DNA of 64,000 nt, from the NCBI RefSeq assembly GCF_900187605.1, contig NZ_FYEA01000002.1:434001-498000 (forward strand), written 5' to 3'. Position numbers and translations under genes: made by a program. Positions within the stretch are counted from its first letter, which is position 1. Every line of letters begins with the position of its first letter. Shown here in pieces: positions 16,415 through 25,344 of this stretch. The notes beneath the pieces are model-generated. The model saw nothing but the letters and a program-made list of their open reading frames with translations. It had not been told where the DNA came from and did not search any database. Source of the stretch: Pseudomonas sp. Irchel 3H7 (GTDB taxonomy: Bacteria > Pseudomonadota > Gammaproteobacteria > Pseudomonadales > Pseudomonadaceae).

Positions 16415-17455
16415 ATGTCTGCGCCACACGATCATGTGTCCTCTGCTGTCGCGTCCTCGTTATCTCTCGAAGCGCTGACGCAACTGCTTGAAACGATTTT
16501 CCTGCGCCACGGCACCTCCGCCGACGTCGCGCAAGTGCTGGCCGCCAACTGCGCCGGGGCCGAGCGCGACGGCGCTCACAGCCATGGCGTGTTTCGCATT
16601 CCCGGTTATGTCTCGACGTTGGCCAGCGGCTGGGTCAACGGGCACGCGGTGCCGCACGTCGAAGATGTCGCCTCGGGATTTGTCCGTGTCGATGCCGGCA
16701 ACGGTTTCGCCCAACCGGCACTGGCTGCCGCCCGGCCGCTGCTGGTGGAGAAGGCGCGAAACGCCGGGATTGCCGTGTTGGCGATTCGCAACTCTCACCA
16801 CTTCGCCGCACTGTGGCCGGATGTCGAACCTTTCGCCGATGAAGGTCTGGTGGCGCTCAGTGTGGTCAACAGCATGACCTGCGTGGTGCCCCATGGCGCC
16901 GACCGGCCACTGTTCGGCACCAACCCGATTGCGTTCGCCGCGCCACGGGCCGGCGCCGCGCCGATTGTCTTCGACCTGGCCACCAGCGCGATCGCCCATG
17001 GCGACGTGCAGATCGCTGCGCGCAAAGGTGAGCGGCTGCCGGCCGGGATGGGCGTGGACAGCCTCGGTCAGCCGACTCAGGATCCCAAGGCGATTCTTGA
17101 GGGCGGGGCGTTGTTGCCGTTCGGTGGTCATAAGGGTTCGGCGCTGTCGATGATGGTCGAGTTGCTGGCCGCAGCGCTGACCGGGGGGAATTTTTCCTTC
17201 GAGTTCGACTGGTCCAATCATCCCGGGGCGAAAACGCCGTGGACCGGGCAGTTGCTGATTGTCATCGACCCGAGCAAAGCCGCCGGGCAGGGTTTTGCCG
17301 AACGCAGTGGCGAACTGGTGCGCCAGATGCACAGTGTCGGGCTCAAGCGTTTGCCGGGGGATCGTCGGCATTGGCAACGCAGTAAGTCGTTGGCTGAGGG
17401 CATTGTACTGGACGCGCAGACGCTGGCGCAGTTGCGCGAACTGGCGGGGGAGTGA
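16415..17455 (+). CDS. dpkA: Delta1-piperideine-2-carboxylate / pyrroline-2-carboxylate reductase (malate/L-lactate dehydrogenase family)
   Basis: A 346-residue member of the Ldh2/MDH2-like oxidoreductases, which have their own NAD(P)-binding fold. Family stretches include GAHSHGVFRIPGY near residue 55, RNSHHFAALWP near residue 125, and NPIAFAAPR and FDLATSAIA further on. The length and these motifs fit the pseudomonad reductase DpkA, which reduces cyclic imines in D-lysine/L-pipecolate and D-proline metabolism. The ATG at 16415 is preceded by TGGAG; the longer frame from 16382 has no ribosome site. It appears monocistronic and is followed by a repeat and a terminator. The precise substrate could differ, since ureidoglycolate and lactate dehydrogenases share the fold. 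Confidence 0.8.
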   Translation: MSAPHDHVSSAVASSLSLEALTQLLETIFLRHGTSADVAQVLAANCAGAERDGAHSHGVFRIPGYVSTLASGWVNGHAVPHVEDVASGFVRVDAGNGFAQPALAAARPLLVEKARNAGIAVLAIRNSHHFAALWPDVEPFADEGLVALSVVNSMTCVVPHGADRPLFGTNPIAFAAPRAGAAPIVFDLATSAIAHGDVQIAARKGERLPAGMGVDSLGQPTQDPKAILEGGALLPFGGHKGSALSMMVELLAAALTGGNFSFEFDWSNHPGAKTPWTGQLLIVIDPSKAAGQGFAERSGELVRQMHSVGLKRLPGDRRHWQRSKSLAEGIVLDAQTLAQLRELAGE

Positions 17456-17467
17456 GCAAAGAGCCAA

Positions 17468-17560
17468 GGCCCCTCACCCTAGCCCTCTCCCGGGGGGAGA
17501 GGGGACTGAACGAGGTGAATGGTCGAGGTACGCCGACGTGGAATACCGAGCTGAATTCAG
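17468..17560 (+). repeat. Dispersed ~100-bp intergenic repeat, copy 2
   Basis: Starts GGCCCCTCACCCTAGCCCTC and carries GGGGACTGAACGAGGTGAAT and AGGTACGCCGACGTGGAATACCGAGC, the same order of blocks as the copies at 7151-7265 (inverted) and 30125-30245. The middle block between the CCCTCTCC arms differs from the other copies. Confidence 0.8.
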
Positions 17561-17590
17561 GATCTGAACAGAAAAAAAACGGCAGGCATA

Positions 17591-17621
17591 AAAAAGGCGA
17601 ACCCAGTGGGTTCGCCTTTTT
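17591..17621. terminator. Bidirectional rho-independent terminator
   Basis: Perfect stem AAAAAGGCGAACCC-agt-GGGTTCGCCTTTTT. The run of A on the left and of T on the right let it stop both dpkA transcripts and those of the convergent DUF883 gene. Confidence 0.9.
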
Positions 17622-17635
17622 CGTGCGCGTTTGAC

Positions 17636-17953
17636 TCAGCGACGGCCGAGCAGCAAGCCGACCACCAGGCCGAAACCGGCGGAGATCGCCACGGTCTGCC
17701 ACGGGTGCCCGCCGATGTAGCTTTCGGTGGCATCGACCGCTGGTTTGGTGCGATCACGCACGCTCGACACGGAATCCAGCGCCTGTTGCAGTTTCAGGGC
17801 GATTTGTCCGCGCAGCGTTTCCGCTTCTTCGCCGACCAGTGAGGCGCTGCTCTTGAGCAGTTTGTCGGACTCTTGAATCAGAGCCTGAAGTTCGCTGAAG
17901 GCCTGATCCTTGATTTGGTCTTCGGCGGCTTGCACGGCGGATTTGCGGGCCAT
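17636..17953 (-). CDS. DUF883 (ElaB/YqjD-like) membrane-anchored protein
   Basis: A 105-residue protein starting MARKSAVQAAEDQIKDQ, with a long helical, charged body and a single C-terminal membrane helix (HPWQTVAISAGFGLVVGLLL) closed by two arginines. This is the layout of the ElaB/YqjD/YgaM family of C-tail-anchored proteins, some of which bind ribosomes in stationary phase. The ATG at 17953 follows AAGGAG; the longer frame from 18019 has no ribosome site. It shares the terminator at 17591-17621 with dpkA. Confidence 0.85.
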   Translation of the reverse strand: MARKSAVQAAEDQIKDQAFSELQALIQESDKLLKSSASLVGEEAETLRGQIALKLQQALDSVSSVRDRTKPAVDATESYIGGHPWQTVAISAGFGLVVGLLLGRR

Positions 17954-18107
17954 TGGGTGACTCCTTGCAGTTGAATGGACAGTGATCAATGGAGTGTGGC
18001 GCTTGCTGAAAAGTTGCACTGAATTTAGGTCAGAAATAAAAACCTGCGCGGGAGATTTCCGTCGAGCGTGTAAGATGTCGCCATTTTACGCAGCAGGATA
18101 ATTCCCC

Positions 18108-18362
18108 ATGAGTTTCAATCTGGCCGACAAATCCCTTGCAGAGCGCGCTGCGCTGGAAGACGAGAAATCCCGTCTGTTCGAACTCTGGCAGAACAATCTG
18201 GGCAAAGCCAAAGGCGAAGCCGCGCGTTTGTTCGGCGAGCGCGGCAAGCGCAAAGGCAAATGGGCCGAGTGGGTCCGCGCGGAACTGGACGGCATGTCGC
18301 CGCCGGAGTTCGCCAACATGGTACGCAGTGAAGTCAATCGCCTGATGGCCGCCAACAAGTAA
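18108..18362 (+). CDS. Conserved hypothetical protein (84 aa)
   Basis: An 84-residue soluble protein, rich in Lys, Glu, Arg and Ala and predicted mostly helical, with the stretch GKRKGKWAEWVRAEL in the centre and SPPEFANMVRSEVNRLM at the end. AGGA lies 8 bases before the ATG. I recognise no named domain. It lies between the divergent DUF883 gene and the convergent LysR gene, so it is a single-gene unit. Confidence 0.7.
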   Translation: MSFNLADKSLAERAALEDEKSRLFELWQNNLGKAKGEAARLFGERGKRKGKWAEWVRAELDGMSPPEFANMVRSEVNRLMAANK

Positions 18363-18366
18363 CGCT

Positions 18367-19275
18367 TCAACTGAACGTCGTGGCAATCGCTTCACGCACT
18401 TTGACCACCACCGGATCGATCTGCGTGCTGGTGCGCCAGCCCAGTTCGATCGGATAACGCGGCAACTTCAGCGGGCAGGGCAGCAGCGCCAGACCGCTGA
18501 GTGCGGCGATGCTCTCGGCGGCATGCGTCGGAATCGTCGCCACCGCCCGGCTGCCCTTGAGCAGATACGGCAGCGCGGCGAAATGTGTGGTCGAGGCGCA
18601 CACTCGCCGGCTCAGTCCCAGCGCCGCCAACCCCTCATCGGTAATCCCGATAAACCCGCCGGACGACACCAGAATGTGCTCGCGGGCAACGAACGCCTCA
18701 AGATCAATCTGTTGCTGACCAGGCGCAAGGCTCGCCGGATCGACCAGGCACGCATATCCACCTTCGCCCAATACCTGACGGCTGAGCAAGCGCTCGGCAA
18801 AGCCACCGGCAGTAATCGCCAGATCGATGCTGCGTTCCATCAGCGCGCGGGCGACGATCTGGCTATGCGTCTGTCGGAAGATTACCCGCAGCTTCGGTGC
18901 GATGCGGGCGATTTCCTCGATCAGGCGACGGCCGTAGGCAATCTCGAAGTCGTCCGACAGCCCCACCGTGACCGAGCGGCCATCGTATAGATTGGCCGTC
19001 GGGTCGACCATCGCCAGACTTTGTCGGCATTTGTTCAGCGCGTCGCTGACCACCGGTTTCAATTGATTGGCTTTGAGCGTCGGGGCCAGCCCACGCCCGG
19101 TGCGCACGAACAATTGATCGCCGTAAACCTCACGCAACCGGCGCAACGCCGCGCTGACGGCCGATTGCGTGACGCCCAGACGCAACGCCGCGCGGCTGGC
19201 GCTGGATTCTTCATGCAAGGCTTCAAAGACTTTCAGCAGATTGAGGTCGACCGTGGCGATATTCATTTGGCTCAT
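18367..19275 (-). CDS. LysR-family transcriptional regulator, divergent from nitrilase
   Basis: A ~302-residue LysR regulator. The N-terminal helix-turn-helix runs through SASRAALRLGVTQSAVSAALRRL, and the rest is the two-lobed effector domain. It is transcribed away from the nitrilase gene with about 85 bases between the starts, the usual position for a regulator of its neighbour. Several starts are possible (19290, 19275, 19266); the last two encode MSQMN and MN before the conserved ATVDLNLLKVF. The intergenic gap holds an AT-rich partial dyad (ATCATTAAGC at 19276 and GCTTTATTCATGAT at 19296) that could be its site. Inference: it controls the nitrilase gene in response to a nitrile or related ligand. 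Confidence 0.85.
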   Translation of the reverse strand: MSQMNIATVDLNLLKVFEALHEESSASRAALRLGVTQSAVSAALRRLREVYGDQLFVRTGRGLAPTLKANQLKPVVSDALNKCRQSLAMVDPTANLYDGRSVTVGLSDDFEIAYGRRLIEEIARIAPKLRVIFRQTHSQIVARALMERSIDLAITAGGFAERLLSRQVLGEGGYACLVDPASLAPGQQQIDLEAFVAREHILVSSGGFIGITDEGLAALGLSRRVCASTTHFAALPYLLKGSRAVATIPTHAAESIAALSGLALLPCPLKLPRYPIELGWRTSTQIDPVVVKVREAIATTFS

Positions 19276-19359
19276 ATCATTAAGCAGCAATTTGGGCTTT
19301 ATTCATGATCGCGTGGCGCCGCAGAATCGGCAACCACTGAACCTGAAGGAGTCCCCGTA

Positions 19360-20283
19360 ATGGCCAAATCGATTGTTGCCGCGCTGCAAATCGGCGCATT
19401 GCCCGACGGCAAAGCTGCCACTCTGGAACAGATTTTGAGTTGGGAAGGCGCGATCAGCGAATCCGGCGCGGCGCTGGTAGTGATGCCGGAAGCGCTGCTG
19501 GGCGGTTATCCGAAAGGCGAGGGTTTCGGCACACAATTGGGTTATCGCCTGCCTGAGGGGCGTGAAGCCTACGCCCGTTATTTTGCCAATGCGATCGATG
19601 TGCCGGGGGCCGAGACGCAAGCGCTGGCCGGTCTGTCGGCGCGCACCGGGGCCAATCTGGTGATCGGCGTGATTGAACGCTCTGGCAGCACGCTGTATTG
19701 CACGGCGCTGTATTTCGACCCGCAGGACGGCCTCGTCGGCAAACACCGCAAACTGATGCCAACCGGCACCGAACGGTTGATCTGGGGCAAGGGCGACGGC
19801 TCGACTTTGCCGGTGTTCGACACCCAGGTGGGCAAGCTCGGCGCCGTGGTGTGCTGGGAAAACATGATGCCGCTGCTGCGCACGGCGATGTACGCCAAAG
19901 GCATTGAAGTGTGGTGTGCACCGACCGTGGACGAGCGTGAAATGTGGCAGGTCAGCATGCGTCACATCGCCCATGAAGGCCGCTGCTTTGTGGTCAGTGC
20001 GTGCCAGGTGCAGGCATCGCCTCAGGCGTTGGGTGTCGAGATTGCCAACTGGCCGGCGGATCGACCTTTGATTGCCGGCGGCAGCGTGATTGTCGGGCCG
20101 ATGGGCGACGTGCTGGCGGGGCCGTTGCGCGGTGAGGCGGGCTTGCTCACGGCTGAAATCGACACCGATGAACTGGTGCGTGCGCGCTATGACTACGATG
20201 TGGTCGGCCACTATGCGCGGCCGGATGTGTTTGAGCTGTCAGTAGATGAACGCGCCAAACCCGGGGTGCGCTTCCACACCTAA
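19360..20283 (+). CDS. Nitrilase (carbon-nitrogen hydrolase)
   Basis: A 307-residue nitrilase-superfamily enzyme with the complete catalytic set: E44 in [14 protein letters not shown]131 in [12 protein letters not shown], and C165 in [12 protein letters not shown]. The CWEN motif after the cysteine and the GYPKG stretch are those of true nitrilases (branch 1) rather than amidases, so it should turn a nitrile into the acid and ammonia. GGAG precedes the ATG. A LysR gene is divergent and a REP hairpin follows, so it is probably a single-gene unit. The natural nitrile, perhaps plant-derived, cannot be told from the sequence. Confidence 0.88.
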   Translation: MAKSIVAALQIGALPDGKAATLEQILSWEGAISESGAALVVMPEALLGGYPKGEGFGTQLGYRLPEGREAYARYFANAIDVPGAETQALAGLSARTGANLVIGVIERSGSTLYCTALYFDPQDGLVGKHRKLMPTGTERLIWGKGDGSTLPVFDTQVGKLGAVVCWENMMPLLRTAMYAKGIEVWCAPTVDEREMWQVSMRHIAHEGRCFVVSACQVQASPQALGVEIANWPADRPLIAGGSVIVGPMGDVLAGPLRGEAGLLTAEIDTDELVRARYDYDVVGHYARPDVFELSVDERAKPGVRFHT

Positions 20284-20303
20284 CCCACTGCCTTGGTAAC
20301 CCC

Positions 20304-20394
20304 TGTAGGAGCTGCCGAAGGCTGCGATCTTTTGATCTTGATCTTGATCTTAAAAAACAAAAGCAAAAGATCGCAGCCTTCGGCAGCTCCTACA
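20304..20394. repeat. REP pair (long hairpin) with GATCTT expansion in the loop
   Basis: TGTAGGAGCTGCCGAAGGC... and its reverse complement face each other as 30-base arms at 20304-20333 and 20365-20394. Between them GATCTTTT is followed by three GATCTT units. This is the REP type common in P. fluorescens, placed at the 3' end of the nitrilase gene. Confidence 0.9.
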
Positions 20395-20431
20395 ATGGAT
20401 CGGTAGTGTGTCTTGGAAATCAGTGGCGTTG

Positions 20432-20965
20432 CTACCATTCTTCGCGGGTGATCTCCCAAAGCTCCCGAGGGAAACGCCCAGCGACGAAATCGTCTTCATC
20501 GGTCCGAATCAAACGCATTCCCGCGCGCTCCGAGATTCTGCGTGAGCCGATGTTCGGCGCTGCTTTCGGCACGCGCATCAGCGGGCGTTGCAGAGCGTTG
20601 AACCAGTAATCGGTCACCACCGCACAGGCTTCAGTCATCAAGCCCTGACCTTGCCACGCCGGCGCCAGCCAGAAGCCGCGATGGTTGTCCGCCTGATCCA
20701 TCAGGCTGATATTGCCGATCAACTGTTCGGGTGCGGCCTTGAGGCGAATCGTCCAATGCCACTCCTTGCCTGCCGCCACCGCTGGCAAGGCAATGTCGCG
20801 CAGATAGGCGAGGGCACCGTCCTCCGGATACGGCCATGGCACGGCCGCGTTCAGATAACGCACCACGTCCCAATGCGGAAATTCGCGCTGCACGGCTTCG
20901 GCATCGGCCAGTTGCAATGGGCGCAGGATCAGTCGTTCGGTGTACAGCGTCGGTATGTCTTCCAT
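20432..20965 (-). CDS. GNAT N-acetyltransferase, RimJ/RimL type
   Basis: A 177-residue acetyltransferase that begins with the family signature TERLILRPLQLADAEAV and has the acetyl-CoA loop APAWQGQGLMTEA, then NIGSRRISERAGMRL. RimJ/RimL-like enzymes acetylate N-termini of proteins or small amines; the specific substrate is unknown. It is a single gene between a REP hairpin and the LEA-type lipoprotein gene on the same strand, 53 bases away. Confidence 0.85.
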   Translation of the reverse strand: MEDIPTLYTERLILRPLQLADAEAVQREFPHWDVVRYLNAAVPWPYPEDGALAYLRDIALPAVAAGKEWHWTIRLKAAPEQLIGNISLMDQADNHRGFWLAPAWQGQGLMTEACAVVTDYWFNALQRPLMRVPKAAPNIGSRRISERAGMRLIRTDEDDFVAGRFPRELWEITREEW

Positions 20966-21018
20966 AAACCTGCAGCCTCCATGCGTGTCTTTCAGGAACG
21001 AAGCAGGCTAGCGCATTT

Positions 21019-21492
21019 TTACCAGGTAGCGGCAGTGGCCTTGGGCAGGCTGAGCTTGCCGCTGTCGACAAAGCGCATGGTGCCAAACAGACCGCCGGCA
21101 AGCTTGCCGCGCAGCACATAGGGCAGGTTATCGAGGGATTGCGTCTGGCTCAGGCCAAGAGTCTGGCGCAGCACCGAGAACGCCGAGATGCTGACGGGGA
21201 CTGTGACGATGGTTTCGGAAAAACGCGGGATCGAACCGCTCTGATCGCTCACGCCGGAGGCCAGCGAATGGCCGTTGACCTCCAGATCCAGCGCAATGCC
21301 GTTGTAGTCGATGGCCGTCTCATTGGGGTTCTGTACGCGAATCTTGATGGCGAAACGCACTTCCAGATCCTGGCTCGGCAACGGTTCGAGGCCGACCACG
21401 TTGATGTTCACCGGATCACGGTTGGGGAAAAGCGCACAGGCGCTGAGGGACAGCAGAAGCAGTGACAGCATGACGGCTTGGAAACGGCGCAT
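21019..21492 (-). CDS. LEA type 2 (WHy domain) lipoprotein
   Basis: A 157-residue lipoprotein: signal sequence with lipobox LSAC near residue 18, then an LEA14/WHy-type beta-sandwich (VNINVVGLEPLPSQDLEVRF, IRVQNPNETAIDYNGIALDL). Such domains occur in periplasmic proteins linked to stress tolerance, but the bacterial function is unclear. The ATG at 21492 was chosen because it opens the signal peptide; the frame upstream to 21549 overlaps the terminator of the permease gene. It probably has its own promoter. Confidence 0.82.
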   Translation of the reverse strand: MRRFQAVMLSLLLLSLSACALFPNRDPVNINVVGLEPLPSQDLEVRFAIKIRVQNPNETAIDYNGIALDLEVNGHSLASGVSDQSGSIPRFSETIVTVPVSISAFSVLRQTLGLSQTQSLDNLPYVLRGKLAGGLFGTMRFVDSGKLSLPKATAATW

Positions 21493-21507
21493 AAACGGTC
21501 TCTCAAC

Positions 21508-21543
21508 AAAAAAGGGCTGAACCGTCACCGGCTCAGCCCTTTC
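21508..21543 (-). terminator. Terminator of the permease gene
   Basis: On the minus strand the stem AAAGGGCTGAGCCGG / CCGGTTCAGCCC-type hairpin (one mismatch, short loop) is followed by TTTTTTG. It lies 17 bases past the permease stop codon. Confidence 0.8.
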
Positions 21544-21559
21544 TCTCAAAGGCCAGACG

Positions 21560-23026
21560 TTAGCGGTTCAACTGTGCGACAGCCGCCACCGGGGCAGGTT
21601 CACCTTTGGCCGGCATGTCCGGGTTTTCCATGACCTGAAGGATAGAAGCTTCCGGGTCGAAATCGTCTTCTTCCAGCTCGATGAATTCTTCCGGCAGAAA
21701 GATGTTCAGCACGATAGCGCACAACGCACCGACGGTGATCGGCGATTCGAAGATGTTGCGCAGCGCTTGCGGCAGCTCACGCAGGACTTCTGGCACGGCA
21801 GCGATACCCAGACCCATGCCCAGCGAAATCGCCACGATCAGCATGTTGCGCCGATGCAGGCCAGCCTCGGCGAGGATCTTGATGCCGGCCACCGCGACGG
21901 TGCCGAACATCACCAGTTCGGCGCCACCCAGTACCGGTTTCGGCATCAGTTGCAGCACCGCGCCGATCATCGGGAACAGCCCCAGCAGTACCAGCAAACC
22001 GGCAATGAAGAAGGCGACGTAGCGGCTGGCCACGCCGGTGAGCTGAATCACGCCGTTGTTCTGCGCGAAGGTCACCATCGGCATGCTGTTGAACACCGCC
22101 GCCATGGCCGAGTTGAGGCCGTCGGCGAGCAGGCCGGACTTGATTCGGCGGATGTACAGCGGGCCTTTGACCGGTTGTCGCGAGATCATCGAGTTGGCGG
22201 TCAGATCACCGGCAGCTTCCAGCGGCGACACGAGGAAAATCACCGCCACCGGCACGAACGCCACCCAGTCGAAGTTGAAACCGTACTTGAACGGCAACGG
22301 CACGCTGACCAGCGGCACCTCGGGCATCGAGGCGAAATCCACCGTGCCCATCAGCCACGCAACCACATAGCCCAGCGTCAGGCCGATAACGATCGCGCCC
22401 AGGCGCAGAAACGGCACGTCGACGCGGTTCAGCACGACGATGGTGCCGATCACCAGCGCTGCCAGAAAGATATGGCTGGCCGCCCCCAGATCCGGCGCGC
22501 CGAAACCGCCGGCAATGTCGGTCATGGCCACTTTGATCAGCGACAGGCCCATCAGCGTGATGATGGTGCCGGTGACCACCGGGGTGATCAGCATGCGCAG
22601 TTTGCCGATGAACTGGCTCAGCACCACTTCGATGAAGGCTGCGAAAAAGCACACGCCGAAGATCGTCGAGAGAATTTCATCGGTGCCACCACCGCGCGCC
22701 TTGACCATGAACCCGGCACTGAGAATCACGCTGATAAAGGAAAAACTGGTGCCTTGCAGGCACAACAATCCCGAACCGACCGGGCCGAAGCGCTTGGCCT
22801 GGACGAAGGTGCCGAGGCCGGAAACGAACAGCGCCATGCTGATCAGGTAGGGGATTTCACTGTGCAGACCGAGGGCGCCGCCCATGATCAAAGTCGGAGT
22901 GATGATGCCGACGAAGCTCGCCAGCACGTGTTGCAGCGCGGCAAACACGGTGGCAGTCAGGTGCGGGCGGTCGTTGAGACCATAGATCAGGTCGTTGTTG
23001 CGCGGGGCTTTTTCAGAGGCGGTCAT
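21560..23026 (-). CDS. NCS2-family xanthine/uric-acid-type permease
   Basis: A 488-residue transporter of the nucleobase:cation symporter-2 family. It shows the family QH motif in helix 1 (ALQHVLASF), the substrate-site glutamate in SPLEAAGDLTAN, and the signature FAQNNGVIQLTGVASR. The QNNGVIQ-TGVASR form is that of xanthine/urate carriers rather than the uracil branch, so a xanthine or urate H+ symporter is the best guess. The C-terminal tail after the last helix is acidic (FIELEEDDFDPE). The ATG at 23026 gives a normal N-terminus; the frame upstream to 23110 is low-complexity. No purine catabolic genes are adjacent. Confidence 0.85.
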   Translation of the reverse strand: MTASEKAPRNNDLIYGLNDRPHLTATVFAALQHVLASFVGIITPTLIMGGALGLHSEIPYLISMALFVSGLGTFVQAKRFGPVGSGLLCLQGTSFSFISVILSAGFMVKARGGGTDEILSTIFGVCFFAAFIEVVLSQFIGKLRMLITPVVTGTIITLMGLSLIKVAMTDIAGGFGAPDLGAASHIFLAALVIGTIVVLNRVDVPFLRLGAIVIGLTLGYVVAWLMGTVDFASMPEVPLVSVPLPFKYGFNFDWVAFVPVAVIFLVSPLEAAGDLTANSMISRQPVKGPLYIRRIKSGLLADGLNSAMAAVFNSMPMVTFAQNNGVIQLTGVASRYVAFFIAGLLVLLGLFPMIGAVLQLMPKPVLGGAELVMFGTVAVAGIKILAEAGLHRRNMLIVAISLGMGLGIAAVPEVLRELPQALRNIFESPITVGALCAIVLNIFLPEEFIELEEDDFDPEASILQVMENPDMPAKGEPAPVAAVAQLNR

Positions 23027-23159
23027 GGTGTTTTGCGCGCCGCGAGGCGGGGCCGGGTCAGAAAATGGAGGCGCAGGATGCCGGAAGAGGGCGGCGAGGG
23101 CAACGAGCAATAACTGCCTGAAAGGTCAGGTTTTATTGGCCGCTAGCGGTAGACAGCTA

Positions 23160-23233
23160 TGTAGGAGCTGTCGAGTGAAACGAGGCTGCGATCTTTTAAG
23201 ATCAAAAGATCGCAGCCTGCGGCAGCTCCTACA
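23160..23233. repeat. REP pair (hairpin)
   Basis: TGTAGGAGCTGTCGAGTGAAACGAGGCTGCGATCTT on the left faces AAGATCGCAGCCTGCGGCAGCTCCTACA on the right. The left arm carries an insertion relative to the consensus. It lies between the permease start and the 3' end of the LysR gene. Confidence 0.85.
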
Positions 23234-23243
23234 GCGAGATGTA

Positions 23244-24137
23244 TCAGGAGAAGGCTGCGAGCAGATCTTCTTCAAACGCCTTTTGCGCATCCCCCGGCAC
23301 CTGCGCCCGATGTCGGGCCAGATGAAACGCCACCTCGAAACTCAACTCGCCCTCGCGGATTGGCCGCAGCAGGCCCTTGGCTTGCCAACTGCGCGCATAG
23401 TGATCCGGCAGATAGCCGACATGTTTACCCGACAAAATAAACGTCAGCGTACCCTCGACCTGTTCCGACCGCGCCGAGCAGACCTTGCCCTGAAACGGTT
23501 CGTCACTGCGCAAAAACCGATAGGGGTGATCGACTCGGTCACAGGCCTGCAAGGCTGCATCACTCGGCGCTGCATCGGTAAACAACGGATGGCCGGCAGC
23601 ACAGTACAAATGCTGGGTTTCGCTAAACAACTGGCGATAGTCGAAGGCACTTTGCACTTGCGAAAAATAACCGATCGCCAGATCCAGTCGCTGTTGCAAC
23701 AGCAGGCGTTCCATTTCGCCGGGCATGGCACTGATCAATTCGATGCGTACAGATTCATCACGCTCGCGAAAGCGGCGGATCGCCACCGCCACCCGCTGCA
23801 ACACCGACTGATCGACCGACTCGGAGATCCCCAAGCGCACTTCGCCGATCAAACGCCCGGCGACGCCGTTGGATTGATGGCGGAAGGTTTCAATCGATTC
23901 AAACAACGTGCGCACAGCAATCAGCAACTGCTCGCCCTTGGGCGTGACGCTGAAACCGCCCTTGCCGCGACTGCACAGACGATAGCCGAGACGGGTTTCC
24001 AGTTTGGCCATTTGCTGACTGATGCTTGACTGGCTCAGGCCCAGATCACCTTGAGCCGCGCTGAAACCACCGCACTCGACCACCCGCACGAACAGGCGCA
24101 ACAGTTGCAAATCGACGTCGTGCAGTTGACCCAACAT
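23244..24137 (-). CDS. LysR-family regulator, divergent from the polyamine-binding protein/agmatinase genes
   Basis: A 297-residue LysR protein: helix-turn-helix in FSAAQGDLGLSQSSISQQMAKLE, then the effector-binding domain. It is divergent from the polyamine-type binding protein and agmatinase genes, with 99 bases between the starts, so control of that pair is likely. In P. aeruginosa the ureohydrolase genes gbuA and gpuA are likewise paired with a LysR gene. An ATG at 24137 and an in-frame GTG at 24140 are adjacent. An imperfect dyad in the gap (24148-24174) could be its binding site. Confidence 0.85.
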   Translation of the reverse strand: MLGQLHDVDLQLLRLFVRVVECGGFSAAQGDLGLSQSSISQQMAKLETRLGYRLCSRGKGGFSVTPKGEQLLIAVRTLFESIETFRHQSNGVAGRLIGEVRLGISESVDQSVLQRVAVAIRRFRERDESVRIELISAMPGEMERLLLQQRLDLAIGYFSQVQSAFDYRQLFSETQHLYCAAGHPLFTDAAPSDAALQACDRVDHPYRFLRSDEPFQGKVCSARSEQVEGTLTFILSGKHVGYLPDHYARSWQAKGLLRPIREGELSFEVAFHLARHRAQVPGDAQKAFEEDLLAAFS

Positions 24138-24147
24138 CACATTACTC

Positions 24148-24174
24148 CGGAATAAAGTCAGGATAATTATTCGG
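24148..24174. promoter_or_regulatory. Candidate LysR operator dyad
   Basis: CGGAATAA at 24148-24155 and TTATTCGG at 24167-24174 form inverted arms (7 of 8 paired) around an 11-base spacer, in the gap between the LysR gene and the polyamine-binding protein gene. This fits the T-N11-A style of LysR sites, but it is only a sequence resemblance. Confidence 0.4.
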
Positions 24175-24236
24175 CTATTTTTCTAATGTATCGGACCGCG
24201 CATTCTGCAACCACTTCCTCCGGTCAGGTGTTCGTC

Positions 24237-25328
24237 ATGGCTCCCGTGTTCAAGCTGTGTTTCTCCGCGCTGCTGTTGTCCGTGGCTCTTCAGGCGCAGG
24301 CCGAGGACAAAACGCTAAATCTGTACAGCTGGGCCGATTACGTGCCACCGCAAACCCTGCAACGGTTCGAGCAGGAAACCGGTATCCATGTGCGTTACGA
24401 CACCTTCGACACCTCCGAGGTGCTGGAGACCAAGTTGCTCACCGGTGGTAGCGGCTATGACGTGGTGGTGCCGTCGTCCAGCGTTCTGGCGCGAGGACTC
24501 GCGGCCGGCGCGCTGAGAGAAATCCCCCACGACGGCCTCAAGGGCTACGCCAATCTTGATCCGGACCTGCTGGAAAAAATGTCCGCCGTCGACCCCGGCA
24601 ATCGCTACGGCGTGCCGTACACCTGGGGCACCTTGGGTCTGGGGATGAACGTCGAGGCAGTGAAGCAGCGCTTGCCCGATGTGCCGCTCAACAGCCTCGA
24701 TCTGCTGTTCAAACCCGAGAACGCCAGCAAGCTGAAAGACTGCGGCATCGCGATCCTCGATTCGCCGCAGGAGGTCATTGGTCTGGCCCTGCATTACCTG
24801 GGTAAAGATCCCTACAGCACGGACAAGAACGATCTGGCCGCCGCCGAAGCGTTGTTGCACAAACTCCAACCGTCGGTGCTCTACGTCGCCACTGGCCGGC
24901 AGATCAATGACCTGGCCAGCGGCAACGTGTGCCTTGCGCTGACCTACAACGGCGACGCAAGCATGGCCGCTGATCAGGCACACAAGGCCAATAAACCCTT
25001 CGAAGTGGCGTATCGCATTCCCAAAGAAGGCACGCTGGTGTGGCAAGACAATCTGGCCATCCCCAAAGACGCGCCGCACCCCAAAGCCGCGCGGGCGTTC
25101 ATCGAATTCATGCTGCGGCCGGACTCGCTGGCCGAGCTGACCAACACGCTGTTTTTTGCCACCGCCAACCAGGCCGCGACGCCATTGGTGGATGACGCCG
25201 TGCGCAACGATCCCGACATCTACCCACCCAGCGAGGTGCGCGCGCGGCTGTATGCCGATCGCAGCATGAGCCTCAAGGACATGCGTCAGCGCACGCGTCT
25301 GTGGACCACTTTCCGTAGCCATCAATAA
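24237..25328 (+). CDS. Periplasmic polyamine-type (spermidine/putrescine/agmatine) binding protein
   Basis: A 363-residue extracellular solute-binding protein of the PotD/PotF/SpuD/SpuE family. The signal peptide ends LQAQA, and the mature protein opens with the family motif LNLYSWADYVPPQTL and a GYDVVVPSSSVLARG stretch. The ligand is probably a polyamine or agmatine, because the agmatinase gene begins 16 bases after its stop. The ATP-binding and permease genes of the transporter are absent, so it must share a transporter encoded elsewhere or act in sensing. The ATG at 24237 follows CAGGTG and starts the signal peptide; the frame upstream to 24186 is less likely. Confidence 0.88.
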   Translation: MAPVFKLCFSALLLSVALQAQAEDKTLNLYSWADYVPPQTLQRFEQETGIHVRYDTFDTSEVLETKLLTGGSGYDVVVPSSSVLARGLAAGALREIPHDGLKGYANLDPDLLEKMSAVDPGNRYGVPYTWGTLGLGMNVEAVKQRLPDVPLNSLDLLFKPENASKLKDCGIAILDSPQEVIGLALHYLGKDPYSTDKNDLAAAEALLHKLQPSVLYVATGRQINDLASGNVCLALTYNGDASMAADQAHKANKPFEVAYRIPKEGTLVWQDNLAIPKDAPHPKAARAFIEFMLRPDSLAELTNTLFFATANQAATPLVDDAVRNDPDIYPPSEVRARLYADRSMSLKDMRQRTRLWTTFRSHQ

Positions 25329-25344
25329 CAACAGGAGCACCACG